Origin: Lonicera japonica
Lineage: Eukaryota; Streptophyta; Magnoliopsida; Dipsacales; Caprifoliaceae
Direction: 5' to 3'
NCBI GenBank assembly: GCA_021464415.1
Contig: CM038464.1
Location: 1,550,001 to 1,614,000, forward strand
DNA: 64,000 bases
Part shown: positions 25,668 through 36,409 of the stretch, in pieces
Position numbering within the stretch: the first letter of the stretch is position 1
Layout of the letters: every line of letters begins with the position of its first letter
Notes under the pieces: model-generated
What the model saw: only the letters and a program-made list of their open reading frames with translations
Told to the model about the DNA's origin: nothing
Databases searched by the model: none
Program-made: the position numbers and the translations under genes

Positions 25668-26646
25668 ATCTCCACCTTGGATCAAACCAGTCCAACTTGG
25701 ACTAACACCGGTCCGGCTCCACCTAGACCTATACCATAGTCCACCATGAATCCACCTTTGAACTGTCTGTGTAGGTCACCACTCAACAATGTCCATCCGT
25801 AAGATCGTCCACCTTTAGTCAATGCACACATCTCGAGGTACACCCAATTTCACCTTACTCGAGGAACCTGCACAACTACCTTGATAGCAGCACCCCGGGT
25901 ATACGTAAGTTGTAGCCACTCCAACCCCGGCTTCTCCGAATCTAACTCTACCATAGGCTCCACCAAGTCCGCTACCGGGACACTTTTTGTAACGACTTAT
26001 CACCTTAGGCTCAACTGAGTTCTTCCTGACTTCACCAAGTCTAGCTACTGGTACTGTTTCACAAGTTCGTGGATCCACCATCGCCTCTGATACCAATTGT
26101 TGTGCCCACCGGCACTCGGGTTGGGCCCGGGGTGCCATCCAGGCCCGTTGATTCGCCCACATAGTAACGAGTCATTTTAAGTTAAAAACCCACACCTATG
26201 GCTCAAAGGTGTTTAAGTTGGGGGCAATATTGTTACTATGTGTGCGGACCGGCGGGTCTAGTTGGTGCCCCGGACTCGACCCAAGTGCTGACGGGCACAA
26301 CAATTGGTATAAGAGCCAATGGTGGATCCACGGACTTGTGAAACAGTACCGGTAGCTAGACTTGGTGGAGTCGAAAGAACTCGATTTTGTGAAGCAGTAC
26401 TGGGTGCTACTATCAAGGTGGTTGTGCAGGTTCCTCGAGTAAGATGAAATTGGGTGTATCTCGAGATGTGTGCATTGACTAAAGGTGAACGATCTTGCGG
26501 ATGGACATTGTTGAGTGGTGACCTACAAAGACAGTTCAAAGGTGGATTCATGGTGGACTATGGTATAGGTCTAGGTGGAGCCGGACCGGTTTTAGTCCAA
26601 GTTGGACTGGTTTGATCCAAGGTGGAGATTGTTGAAATGGTTGTCT

Positions 26647-26719
26647 CATATGTTGTGCCCGCCGGCACTCGGATCGGGCCCAGGGCGCCATCCGGGCCCG
26701 CCGGCGGGCACAACATATG
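26647..26719. repeat. Perfect 20-bp GC-rich inverted repeat
   Basis: The arms catatgttgtgcccgccggc (26647-26666) and gccggcgggcacaacatatg (26700-26719) are perfect complements separated by 33 bp that is itself GC-rich. The arms correspond to TRIM LTR ends in opposite orientation, so the structure probably arose when LTR ends joined. It can form a very stable hairpin. Confidence 0.85.
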
Positions 26720-26948
26720 AAACTTTGATACCACATTCGTTTTTTATTTCAATTTTAGTGTACTTATTTTCTTGGATTATCTTGCTTAGTACTTATTAAT
26801 GGTTTGTATAAATTAATTTGACATATGGTTTAATTTACTTTGATCAATATATGGGCGTGTAGGCATGCATATAAATATGTGTGTGTAAACATGTGGTAAT
26901 GTAACTTGTGGATTGAATAGTTATTTTATGATTCTTAACTTGTCTTAG

Positions 26949-26979
<31 letters not shown>

Positions 26980-27104
26980 GTTAGTAATGTCTCGAACCTT
27001 AATTGCAAGGCTTTGTTATATTAATTAAGGTACGGGCATTACACTTCATATTATATATAATGTATATTGTCCTACATTAGTTTTGTATAGAAATAAAAAT
27101 GTTA

Positions 27105-27645
27105 GGGTGTGTTTGATTGGGAGTATTTTCCATGGAAAATACCCATTTTTCACTTGATTTGACAACTTAAGGTGTTTGATTGGCTTTTTTTTCCAGGCAA
27201 TTCAATTGCCACTTTTGGCTCACACACTTACATTTTCCTTGTAAACAAGGAAAATATTTTCTTTGGGGGGGGGGGGGGGGGGCTAGTTTTTATTTTCCAG
27301 GCAATTGCACGGTTTTCGAGACAACATTTTACTTATTTTCTACACTAAAAATGCTATAACTTAAACTACAAAATTCAAAATTTAATAAAAATTTTATATT
27401 TAAAATCTACTCATCAAGATCAATTAAACAAGATCCATCATGACTATAAAATTATGTAAAAAAAAATACCCATAATTTTTTTTACATTAAAAATGCCACA
27501 ATACAACCAATATTTTCCGGGTAGAAAATTAAGGCAATCAAACACATTTAATTACATTTTCCATGCAACTCAATTCTAGGCAATTCAATTACCTGAAACT
27601 TATTTTCTTTCCATGTAAATTCCATGCTTGCAATCAAACGCACCC
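27105..27645. mobile_element. Tourist-like MITE with TTA target duplication
   Basis: The left end gggtgtgtttgattg and the right end caatcaaacgcaccc are inverted repeats (one mismatch), flanked by TTA on both sides (27102-27104, 27646-27648). A 3-bp TTA duplication is typical of PIF/Harbinger (Tourist) elements. The 541-bp element carries a G run at about 27267-27281 and no coding capacity. It is inserted in the copia LTR. Confidence 0.85.
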
Positions 27646-27676
27646 TTAGTTCTTAGTATAAATAGAATTGATTCCT

Positions 27677-27708
<32 letters not shown>

Positions 27709-28557
27709 CATATTAATTGAATAAGATCTCCTTATTCTTTCTCTCTCTCTCTCTACTATTTTAACAATTAGAATGATTTTTGAATAATAAAAGTATATAA
27801 ACAATACAAATTGATAGATGTTATCTAAAAAGAAATTTGAAGATAAGAATTAAGTAAATACTTTTGCAATACATATCGCATTGACTTGCATACGTGTAAT
27901 TAAAGGTTTATTTGAAAACAAACAAAAGAAATTCTAAATATTTGGCTCCGTTGGATAATAAGCTAAAAAAATGATAAAAATAAAATAATTTATGTTAAAA
28001 GTTGAAAGATAAGTCAATTGATATGATGATATACTCTCTATATCATTATCATGTTTATGAGTAAATATTCTACACCAATCTTTATTTTTTGTGAAATATT
28101 TTTCTTCCTTACCAGCTACCACCCAAAGAATTATTTTCTATAAAAATAGCAAGAGAATATCTAATCAATAACTTAACATTTTTTGAATTCTCATTCAAAT
28201 CATTTTTTTTTATATTATTTTACATCTTTTATTCAAACAGATCATTCTATTTTTAATATTTTGTCATTTATGTCATATACCCATATGGCAAAATAAGTTA
28301 TTTGCTTTAAAAGCAAAAAACTTAGAAGGCAATTTATCTATATGGCAAATTAAGTCATTTTTCTGTTGTTACTTTGGAAAGAGAAACAAACAAACCAAAC
28401 TTCAACAGTTCGACCAATTCATTCATGGAGACCATAACCCTCATTGCTCGGTCTCTTTAGACTATTCCCGGCTTGGACATGTAGTCTACACACTTACTGC
28501 CCTAAATGCATGAACAAGTTCCAAGAGCTTAGTATAGAGCTTAGTATCGGCTTCATT

Positions 28558-28770
28558 CAATGAGCATTTTACCCGTGTGGTTTCCAACTTCTTCCTTGCT
28601 GATCAAGTTGACGGCGGTGACAGAATCTGTTTTCACGAAAGCTTTGAGCCAAGATTTTTCATTAGCTAATTTCATTGCTTGTCGGATACTTCATAATTCT
28701 GCTTCGAGGGGAGTGGCATAACCTATTATTCCACAGAAGCCTTCGATCCACTTTCTACAACTGCTAGTCT
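28558..28770 (-). pseudogene. RNase H-like (RVT_3) fragment
   Basis: The minus strand reads RKWIEGFCGIIGYATPLEAE, a stop, then SIRQAMKLANEKSWLKAFVK, then TDSVTAVNLISKE. This matches the plant RNase H-like domain of LINE elements and related short proteins: the EAE/LW..R..LK.A block followed by the E/TDS block. A TGA or TAG in place of the usual Trp codon and the lack of flanking domains mark it as a relic. Confidence 0.7.
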
Positions 28771-28779
28771 ATCATTCCT

Positions 28780-31000
28780 ACGCTTCCATAAGTTACAAAT
28801 GGTCGTGGCAAAGACCATTTCCCATGGATTCCTCAAGTTAAAATAACCTCTTTCAAAATGACAAAAGTGACATTGGCGTAAACTTTATAATTTCTGATAC
28901 AAGTTTGCGAAAACTTGAATCCACTTTCTCACAAGCAATTTTAATTCAAGCTTTCTAGAAATGCAAGAATGCTCTGAAAATATTGACCAAGAAGCAAAAG
29001 TTTCACATCTCCATCTATAAACGCACCAAGAGATCCATCACATCTTTTTTATGTCAAAAAACCTCTGATCCGCATGCTTGAAAAAAAGGCCCAAAAACAA
29101 ATCAAGCATCATAACATTTTATCCTTCGCATATGTAATTGAGTTAAATGTTTGTTAGATAGTATCAAATGATGACATCCACGCATTTGCTCAAAGTCCTG
29201 GACTCTAGTCTGGGTATGTTCAAAAGATTCATAGAAGGTACAGTCTGGATACAGTTATTGAAACACGAATTATAAAGTCCAAGCGTTAGATTCACGAACA
29301 TATAAATACACACACATAGAGATTCAACAATTGGTTTAGATAGACAGCTAAGGCCACTCAAGTTAGGTTTTTACCAATTCAAGCTTGAGATTGAAGGATA
29401 TGGAAAGATGGAACACAGAAATTGCGTGCAAGAGGGGTTTCCTTTGAAAATTAGAATAGGTTACTAATAGAAAGCCATCACCCTTTTTGTGGGGTGTAGA
29501 GAGTAAAAGTACCACTTGAAATAAGGTACAACTCTTAGTCGTCTTCTTGTCATTTGAGAGGAACGGCAAATGAATATATCTGAAGTCGTATCCCAATTCA
29601 GAATATTAACAACTGAAGAAGTCGTGCAGCAGCTGAACATAATAAAGACTTCCACACTGCAAAATTTAAGAGGCAATGGCTAAATGAACGGTCTGAAATT
29701 ATTAGAGCAGTAGAGTTCATTCTAGAGGATAAAACAGATACATTTCTATTTTGTTTGCGTTTCTCGATCCAAGCTGTCTTCCCTGCACCCCCAAATGCTC
29801 AAAATGATAATCTAATAGATTATAGAGTTAAACTTACAGTGTGTTTGGGAATCTCTGATCTTTGGAAATGGAATCGTAATTGTGAAGGCTAAGTATGCTC
29901 CAATTCCAAAGCTTGGAATCGAGTCCCCAAACACACCCTTAGTTGTATTATAGATTTTTCATTTAGTCCTATTCAAACCCTCATCGTCCTCCAATACTTG
30001 TTAAATTCACCATTGGTATAATAGCTAGCTAACTTTAAAATTGCAAGGACAGGTGACAAGTGGAAGAATTAACTAGTGAAAATTTCTGATTCACTTTTCT
30101 CACAAACTTCTTTGCAATTCATTGGTGCTTTACAAGAAAGCCTGTGTTTCTTCCGAATACAAAGAAGACTGAATCTTCTTTCATGATTAATATGGGATGG
30201 GAATGTATCTTATTCCATATTTCCCTTTCCCTTCTCAGTTTCGTCAACATGGCCTGAAAAATGAGATTTCCAGCAGATACCTCAAAAGATCTAGATTCAA
30301 ATTTTCAAGCAGAAATGTTAGCACTATACAAATTAAAGCCAGCTGATTGACATACATGCATGTATCTGGAAAAAAATTGCAGCTTCCACAGTTGACATAG
30401 GAAGAGTCCTAAGAAGTACGAGCATAAACAAAATAAAGATAGGAACTTATACCCTCTAAGGAGATCTAGACTTGAGAGCTCATTACTGTAACCATATAAA
30501 TTCATTCTTTTCCTGCCAATTTCAGACATCTTGCCACAATTCCACACGTTGTATAATTAGTTAATATATAAAATTGACCTTCAACTTCAATTGAATTTCC
30601 CAAGTGCCAACTTCCTTCCCCTCCCCCCCCTTAAAACAGCATATATATCTAAAAACATTTATCGACACTAAAAAAAAAATGTTTCTGCACGTAAAGATGC
30701 ATTAATGCTAACTCTACCTCTCAATCAGAATTGCACTATTTCTACTTCTACTTCTCAAGTCTCAGTTTTATATATTCTCCTGCATCGAGTATCTTATCTT
30801 ATTTCCAAAAGAAGACATGAACTTCTATATAGAATAAACGTATTGGATTCCCATATCTCCCACAAAAATCGACCAACAAAAGTAAAACTAGAATTTAACC
30901 TAAAACAGTAATCATTTTAAATATTAGTAGCTGAAATCTTCAAACCAAGAGAATATTGATAGTGCACAATCCTTGAAAAAGAGAACACAAGCAAGCAGAA
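28780..31000. other. Intergenic DNA before U11/U12-31K
   Basis: No gene is recognised. Small open frames at 29164-29676 and 30305-30547 have no familiar motifs and look like chance. The last few hundred bases (about 30600-31028) probably contain the 3' UTR of the U11/U12-31K gene, which is transcribed leftward. One small MITE lies at 29837-29938. Confidence 0.45.
29837..29938. mobile_element. 102-bp TTA-flanked mini-MITE
   Basis: The left end cagtgtgtttggga and the right end tccccaaacacaccc are inverted repeats, flanked by TTA at 29834-29836 and 29939-29941. The middle (ttggaaatggaatcg and gattccaagctttggaattg-type sequence) is also largely self-complementary. No coding capacity. Confidence 0.75.
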
Positions 31001-31028
31001 GCCCTTTCAAATTCCCATAAAGGATCGA

Positions 31029-31826
31029 TCAATCCTCTTCTCCACTCTCGTCACTAAAATAATTAGATTTCTTCTTCTCTCTCTTACCTTTCCTCCTCTC
31101 CACAATCCTTTCTTTTTCACTCAGTAACAGCCTCTCATCTGCCCCAGTATCCACCACTGATGCCCAATTATCATCCTCAAAACCCTCACCCCCAACCCCG
31201 CCTTCCTCCTCCTCCTCCTCCTCTTCCTCCCAATCCTCCTTTCCACCCCGCCTCAGGCCACCACCGGCCCCTCCCCCTTCCCTCCGAGTCCGCTTTGGTT
31301 GCGGTCTCTCCCTGGGCCCCAATTGATTCTTTGGACATTCATACGATAAATGCCCACCTTCACCACACTCATAACACCGACTTTTATCCTTATATACCTT
31401 CCGCCGAATAAACTCAGGGGCACGGCCGTTATCGGCGGCAATGGAGGCGCTTAGGGTTCGGCCGTTGAGGACTTTGCCGTTGATTCCTTTAACGGCACTG
31501 ACGGCGTCGTCGCGAGAGACGAAGAGGATGAAGGCGACGCCACGGCTGTGGCGAGTGAGGCGGTCTTTGACGATAGTGACTTTGGCGACTTTGCCGAAGG
31601 TGGAGAAGATGGTGAAGAGGTCGGAGTTGGTGAGGCTGTAGTCGAGGTTGCTGACGTAAACGGTAGATTTGGACGGAGCTAGGCCTCCGCTTCCGCCGCC
31701 ACCGCGGTGGGATGTAGAGGAGTTTGTTAGGGTTTTGTTTGGTGGTGATGGGACTGGGGCTGAGGAGTAGCGGTAGTAGAACGTTTCGTCTTCCTCATCG
31801 TCGCTATTATTGTTTCTCTTCACCAT
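31029..31826 (-). CDS. U11/U12-31K: U11/U12 snRNP 31 kDa protein (ZCRB1-like)
   Basis: A single-exon 265-aa protein. The Arabidopsis protein also starts with a short basic/acidic stretch before [14 protein letters not shown], so I chose the Met of [10 protein letters not shown] at 31826 over an upstream in-frame Met (31901). An RRM spans about 54-132, with RNP2 VYVSNL (56-61) and RNP1 RGVAFILF (95-102). A CCHC knuckle follows (C151, C154, H159, C164) within [20 protein letters not shown]. The tail holds a Glu run (200-208), DDNWASVVD and a final [10 protein letters not shown]. It is a component of the U11/U12 di-snRNP that recognises U12-type introns in the nucleus; in Arabidopsis it is needed for normal development. 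Domain order and length fit the family, and no disruption is seen. Confidence 0.96.
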   Translation of the reverse strand: MVKRNNNSDDEEDETFYYRYSSAPVPSPPNKTLTNSSTSHRGGGGSGGLAPSKSTVYVSNLDYSLTNSDLFTIFSTFGKVAKVTIVKDRLTRHSRGVAFILFVSRDDAVSAVKGINGKVLNGRTLSASIAADNGRAPEFIRRKVYKDKSRCYECGEGGHLSYECPKNQLGPRERPQPKRTRREGGGAGGGLRRGGKEDWEEEEEEEEEGGVGGEGFEDDNWASVVDTGADERLLLSEKERIVERRKGKREKKKSNYFSDESGEED

Positions 31827-32643
31827 CTCTCCTCTCCGCTCCTCTCCGCAATTGATGAAAGTGTTTCTCTCTCTCTCAAAATTTAGCCAACAGCTTCTCA
31901 CTCAATATTAAGCCAACAGCTCTGCTGCCACGTCCCCCCTTGTAACGAGAAAAGTGATGCTTTGGCCTCTTTTTTTCTATTTGCTTTCCGCTGCATCATC
32001 TCATTTTTTTTTATTTTTTTTTTGGACAAACTGCATCATCTCATTTGAAATTAAAATAAAATAAAATTACAACATATATATCGGCCTTGGTTGAATTTTT
32101 GTATTGAAAACACCACCAAAGTATTACCACAATGAAAAAATAACGGTTAAATGATGCGTGTTATCATATATTTAATTAGATTATAAAAATGTGTGTATTT
32201 ATCTTTCTTTAATTACACGAGTTATTGATTTTTTACAATCTAATTATATATGAGATAATATGTGTTGTAATTGTTGTATTGAATATTTTTTCTACCACCA
32301 ACACCTTAATTAAAACTCAAGCCGCATTCCTTCTCTCTCTTCCATCTTTTCTATTCCTTTTGTCTTCTTTCTTTTCACCATTTTCCTAAAACATCACAAC
32401 TGCCATTGTTGCCATCGACATCATTATCAAACAAGTTGCCATCGTTGCCAAGTAAGCATATAATAGTAAAAATGCTAAAATATAAACTATAGATATTATA
32501 AAATGCATAGAACAATTTGAAACTCCAGTCACTTAAACTTAAATGATTTGAATGTATATAAATTGCCCAATGTTGAATGACTGTGTGATTTGGTTGAATA
32601 AAACTCAAACGACCAATCTTGAGCTACTTTTTAGCCATGTATT
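31827..32643. other. Upstream region of U11/U12-31K with inverted repeat
   Basis: This includes the likely promoter and leader of the leftward gene (a GA/CT-rich tract at 31831-31880). Between about 32100 and 32310 an imperfect inverted repeat (gttatcatatatttaattag against ctaattatatatgagataat, extended by accaccaa/ttggtggt ends) looks like an old MITE. No gene is visible. Confidence 0.5.
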
Positions 32644-32810
32644 AATCAAATATTTTAGAGAGAGAATGTATCATCTTATTCTTTTCACCATTGAAGGAAT
32701 TATATAAGAGAATAACAAACATAACTAAGGAAATTACGCTCTAGTCAACTACGTAATTAATACAAAATAATTACACGATATTTACTTCCTAATATAGACT
32801 CGCGTTAACA
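32644..32810 (-). repeat. 3' LTR of the deleted copia element
   Basis: Matches 36209-36404 over almost its full length (for example aggaattatata, agaataacaaacataac, ctagtcaactac, taattaatacaaaataatta). It is bounded by the polypurine tract on the right and the GTATT duplication on the left. Confidence 0.85.
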
Positions 32811-32959
32811 CTCCCCCTCAAGTTGGGGCATACATATCAACAATTCTCAACTTGCTTAGTGAGTCGTACAACGCCTTTTTGGAAACCCCATTTTGTGAGG
32901 ACTCTGTAAGCTGCTCTGTAGTTGAGACGAAAGGAAAGCTAATAAGGTTGTCATTTAGC

Positions 32960-35085
32960 TTTTATTTTATGAAATGACGATCAACCTCCACATGCTTAGT
33001 ACGATCATGCTGGACTGGATTCTGTGATATATCAATAGTTACATGGCTGTCACAGTACAACCGCATAGCATTTTTAGGTTCGAAACCGTAATCACATATC
33101 AAATTTCTTAACCACATAAATTCGCATACTCCATAAGTCACCCCTCTATACTCAGTCTCAGAAATTGATCTAGTCACAATACCCTGACGTTGATCTTCTG
33201 TTAGTAATACTCCCGGCCCAATCCACATATTTGAAACCACAAACTTCGAGAGATTTGTTGTGTTTAGAAAACACCAATCCTCTTCCTGGAGATGACTTCA
33301 AATATTTCAAAATTCTGATTACAACATCCAGGTGACTCTCAATTGAATTATGCATAAACTGACTTATCACGCTAACATCATAAGCTACATATGGTCTGGT
33401 ATGGGCCAAATAGATTAAATACCCAACCAATCTTTGATAGCGAGCTCGATTAGTATTTATTTGGTCTAGATACTCTATTAAGCAATGATTATATTCAATA
33501 AGAATGTCAATATGTTTGCATTCCAATATGTCAATTTTTGCCAACAGGTCAAGAATGTACCTCATCTGACACAAGTAAATTCCTTCACTCCCCTTTGCTA
33601 CCACAATCCCTAATAAATACTTAAGTTCACCCAAGTCTTTCATCTAAAACTCAGAGGCCAACTGTTTCTACAATCTATCAATCTTAACAGTGTCATCACT
33701 ATTTATCACCATATTATTAACGTAAATAATTAGAGTTGTTACCTTCCCTTATTGGTGCATGGGAATAAGGTATGGTCTGAGTTACTTTGTCTATAACCCA
33801 CATTCTTCATGAATTGTGAGAACATTCCAAACCATACAAGAGGTGATTGTTTGAGCCCATATAATAATTTATCCAATTTACAAACAAAATTACCAGCAGA
33901 AGCTGCCATATACCCTGGTGGAAGAGTTATGTAAGCTTCTTAGCTAACTCTCCATGAAGAAATGTATTCTTAACATCAAACTATTGAAGATGCTAATTAA
34001 AACTTGTCGCAAGTGATAGTATAGTATTCATTTTTGCGACAGGGACAAAGGTTTCATTGTAGTCTATCCCATATGTCTGACTAAACCCCTATGCTACGAT
34101 TTGGGCTTTTTATTGATTTATAAAACCATTCGTATTGCGCTTTACAGTAAACACCCAATGACAACTTACAACCTTCTTGCCTTGTGGCTGGGGAACAAGT
34201 TGTCAAGTATTATTTTTCTAAAATGCCTCCATTGCCTTCCCCCACTTAGGATCATCCAAGGTATCATGCATTTTATGAGAAATTGATACAACATATATTT
34301 CATTCACAAATGACTCATATGACTTAAATAATCGAGATATAATTTGTAACTGTATACTTTAATTTTACATAAAGGGTAGGTTCATATCTTTTAGCTACCT
34401 CACCACTGGTTGACCGACTGGGTATTACATATTGTCCAACATTAGACTCATTACTATCAATATTAGTGGGTGGACATACCTCAAATAAGTGACCTTTAAC
34501 ACCAGGGAGTTGTGGATCGAGGGTATGAATAATAATGGAGGGGGCAAATGCGATTTGAACTTCTTCTATCTAAACTGGTTTCTGAATCTAGATGTCAACT
34601 GGAACCAAAACCCGATATGCCTGTATATCCTCTTTCACATGCAGATTTTCCTCCTCGCTATGAGACATCTCCTTAAAATATGAATTATCCCCCTGAAAAG
34701 CAGAGTCAGGTAAGGAGAAATAACTTATGTCTTTGAAGAAAATAACATCCATAACATCCATAATACTTTTTAGTAGATTGATGATAACACTTGTACCCTT
34801 TCTGATATCCCTTATAACCAATAAACACACACTTAAGCACTCGGACATCTAACTTGAACCGTTGATTTTTAGGAACATGGACAAAGACAACACAACCAAA
34901 GACATGATCTGGAAGGTTATGCACTGAAGGTAACGACACATGCAATGCAAGAATCTCAAGCAAAATTTTTGCCTGAAGGACATTGGAAGGAAGACGACTA
35001 ATAAAGTAAAAGGAAGCTTGTACAACATCACCCCAAAGGTACTTAAGCATACGACCATAAAAAAGGAGGGCATGAGCCATATCAA
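32960..35085 (-). pseudogene. Copia integrase, RT and RNase H remnants
   Basis: 35080-34706 read MAHALLFYGRMLKYLWGDVV to KCVFIGYKGYQKGYKCY, the end of the copia integrase. 33643-33170 read MKDLGELKYLLGI, then RYQRLVGYLIYLAHTRPYVA, then YVDWAGSITNRRSTSGYC, the end of RT and start of RNase H. 33240-32962 read RSISETEYRGVTYGVCEFMW, then LYCDSHVTIDISQNPVQHDR, then TKHVEVDRHFIK, the end of RNase H. Stops and frameshifts separate the pieces. Confidence 0.85.
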
Positions 35086-35584
35086 GCGACGGTTCTTTCT
35101 TTTAGAGACTTTGTTAGGTTTATATTTTTAGTTGGCTTGATTTCGATGTCAAGATCATTTTTTTTGTTATAATTGTTTAAGTCGAACTGAAGATTTAAAG
35201 ATGCGACAAATAAGAAAACTCGCCGAACTTACCAAATGCACCAAACATGATTCAGGACCTAAGGTAAGTTGGTTTATATGGTTTAATTTAAAATATATGT
35301 GGCGGATTGAGAGTTAAATTCGAAATAAGATTAATCATAAGTCATATGATAAGATGTGCCATAATCAATAATCCAAGTATCAAAACTAATAATGTGAGAA
35401 ACCATTAAAGTCATACTGATTTTACCTCGATCGGTTATAGATGCTGTAGGAGCAGCCCCTCATGACGTATAACGGTTATGTTTAGTTATTCTATAAAAAT
35501 CTAGTTCTTTAACTGTTTGAACAGCAATTGTTTTCCCCTTATTACATTACCCTGCTTCTGAGGTTTAAGATGTATATTCAGCTT

Positions 35585-35851
35585 TTAACATGTTTCTCGA
35601 ACATGCCTCAGATCATTGCAATAAGTACATTTTAGACAATTAGAGCCTAGTGGATGACGTTGCTGATGAAGATGAATTGAACTTTGTTGTGGATGGTAAG
35701 GTGCATGTGACTTGGCTTGAATTTCCAGGCTAGATACTTTGACCTGCATCTGGTTGAAATTGTTTTGTTGAGATTCATCCTTATGGATGTATGCAAAAGT
35801 TGTAGTTAGGCTAGGAGGGTCGGGCATTCTGAGCAATTCTTTTTTTGGCAC
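35585..35851 (-). pseudogene. Copia gag remnant with CCHC-like knuckle
   Basis: An 88-codon frame ends KCTYCNDLRHVRETC, a CX2C-H-C pattern like the Gag zinc knuckle of copia elements. It lies between the integrase remnant and the 5' LTR, where gag is expected. The N-terminal part of gag is missing. Confidence 0.6.
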
Positions 35852-36208
35852 TGCTATATTTAGTATAAAGTCTTCTTAAGAAGGCATGAACCAGCTTAAA
35901 TTCCTTTTATCTTTTGTTCCACACAATATCTTATTGATTTTTGATCTTACAGGGACAGTTTTGATTAATCTCGGCCCATACGTTCTTCAATTAGTAAAAA
36001 ACACTAATACGGATTACCCATTCTATTGCATTCCAGCAGCTTTTCACATCAATCCACTATTTGGTGATATTTGGTGGTTGTTTGAATAAAAACGAAACAA
36101 CAAAAACTCACAAGATGACGAGGATGAAGATATGAAAATGACATTCGTTTTTAGAATGATGAAGTCGACCTAAAAAAAACTAATAGTGGAAATCTATCCT
36201 CTGACACT

Positions 36209-36404
36209 AAGTCAAATATTTTAGAGAGTGAATTGAGAAAATGAATCATCTTATTCTTCTCACCATTGGAGGAATTATATAAAAGAATAACAAACATAAC
36301 CAAGTAAACTACGCCCTAGTCAACTACTTAATTAATACAAAATAATTATGCAATATTCTCTATAATCTACGATATTTACTTCCTAATATAAACTCAAGTT
36401 AACA
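36209..36404 (-). repeat. 5' LTR of the deleted copia element
   Basis: Partner of 32644-32810. It ends gttaaca next to GTATT at 36405-36409. About 20 bases (around atgcaatattctctataatc) are absent from the other copy, showing that the two have diverged since insertion. Confidence 0.85.
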
Positions 36405-36409
36405 GTATT

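Larger units (their letters stand above)
25123..26719. mobile_element. TRIM complex: two direct and one inverted copy
   Basis: Three copies of one non-coding internal region are present: A (about 25123-25423) and B (about 25681-26083) on the minus strand, C (about 26318-26620) on the plus strand. Each has a primer-binding site at one end (TTGGTATCAGAGCC or a variant: 25424-25437, 26083-26096, 26303-26317); B and C keep the polypurine tract CCAAGGTGGAGA at the other. The LTR between A and B (25439-25667, 229 bp, TG...CA) is shared by both, as after unequal recombination. The LTR at 26098 switches at about 26171 into the inverted LTR of copy C. The sequence is much more GC-rich than its surroundings and encodes no protein. 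Confidence 0.85.
23747..27043. mobile_element. Solo LTR with CTTCA target duplication
   Basis: The element starts TGTAATATCCC at 23747 and ends GGGCATTACA at 27043, and is flanked on both sides by CTTCA (23742-23746 and 27044-27048). The TGTAATATCCC start resembles gypsy-type plant LTRs. No internal coding domain is present, so this looks like a solo LTR left by LTR-LTR recombination, later enlarged by the TRIM complex at about 25123-26719. Confidence 0.8.
20050..27766 (+). mobile_element. Decayed Ty1/copia element with nested insertions
   Basis: Integrase- and RT-like remnants on the plus strand are followed by a polypurine tract (ccaagggggagta, 23644-23656) and an LTR that starts TGTTAAA at 23658 and ends TTTAACA at 27766. 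Insertions split the LTR. Without them it is about 275 bp (23658-23746, 27049-27104, 27649-27766). The 5' LTR was not found, so the left limit is approximate. Nested insertions are described separately. Confidence 0.75.
23658..27766 (+). repeat. 3' LTR of copia element, split by insertions
   Basis: It begins TGTTAAATATTGATATGTGG directly after the polypurine tract and ends TTTTAACA, giving inverted ends TGTTAAA/TTTAACA. Host LTR sequence resumes at 27049 and again at 27649 after the two insertions. The promoter-like taaatagaattgattcc at about 27660 and a (TA)n and (CT)n tract lie near its end. Confidence 0.7.
32644..36404 (-). mobile_element. Deleted Ty1/copia element with both LTRs
   Basis: LTRs at 32644-32810 and 36209-36404 share most of their sequence; the right copy has about 20 extra bases near 36350. 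On the minus strand the 3' LTR starts TGTTAAC just after the tract TTGAGGGGGAG. The whole is flanked by GTATT (32639-32643 and 36405-36409), a 5-bp target duplication. A TGTCAGAGGATAG stretch by the 5' LTR is a possible primer-binding site. Gag, integrase, RT and RNase H remnants lie in the expected minus-strand order. At 3.76 kb it has lost a large part of its interior. Confidence 0.85.

Noticed and set aside
25190..26736. Arg/Pro-rich frames of 62-115 codons in the GC-rich region
   Set aside because: They lie within TRIM LTRs and primer-binding regions and repeat with each TRIM copy; such elements are non-coding.
31029..31901. Longer U11/U12-31K starting at the ATG at 31901
   Set aside because: The extra 25 residues are translated leader; known orthologues begin just before the [14 protein letters not shown] block, matching the start at 31826.
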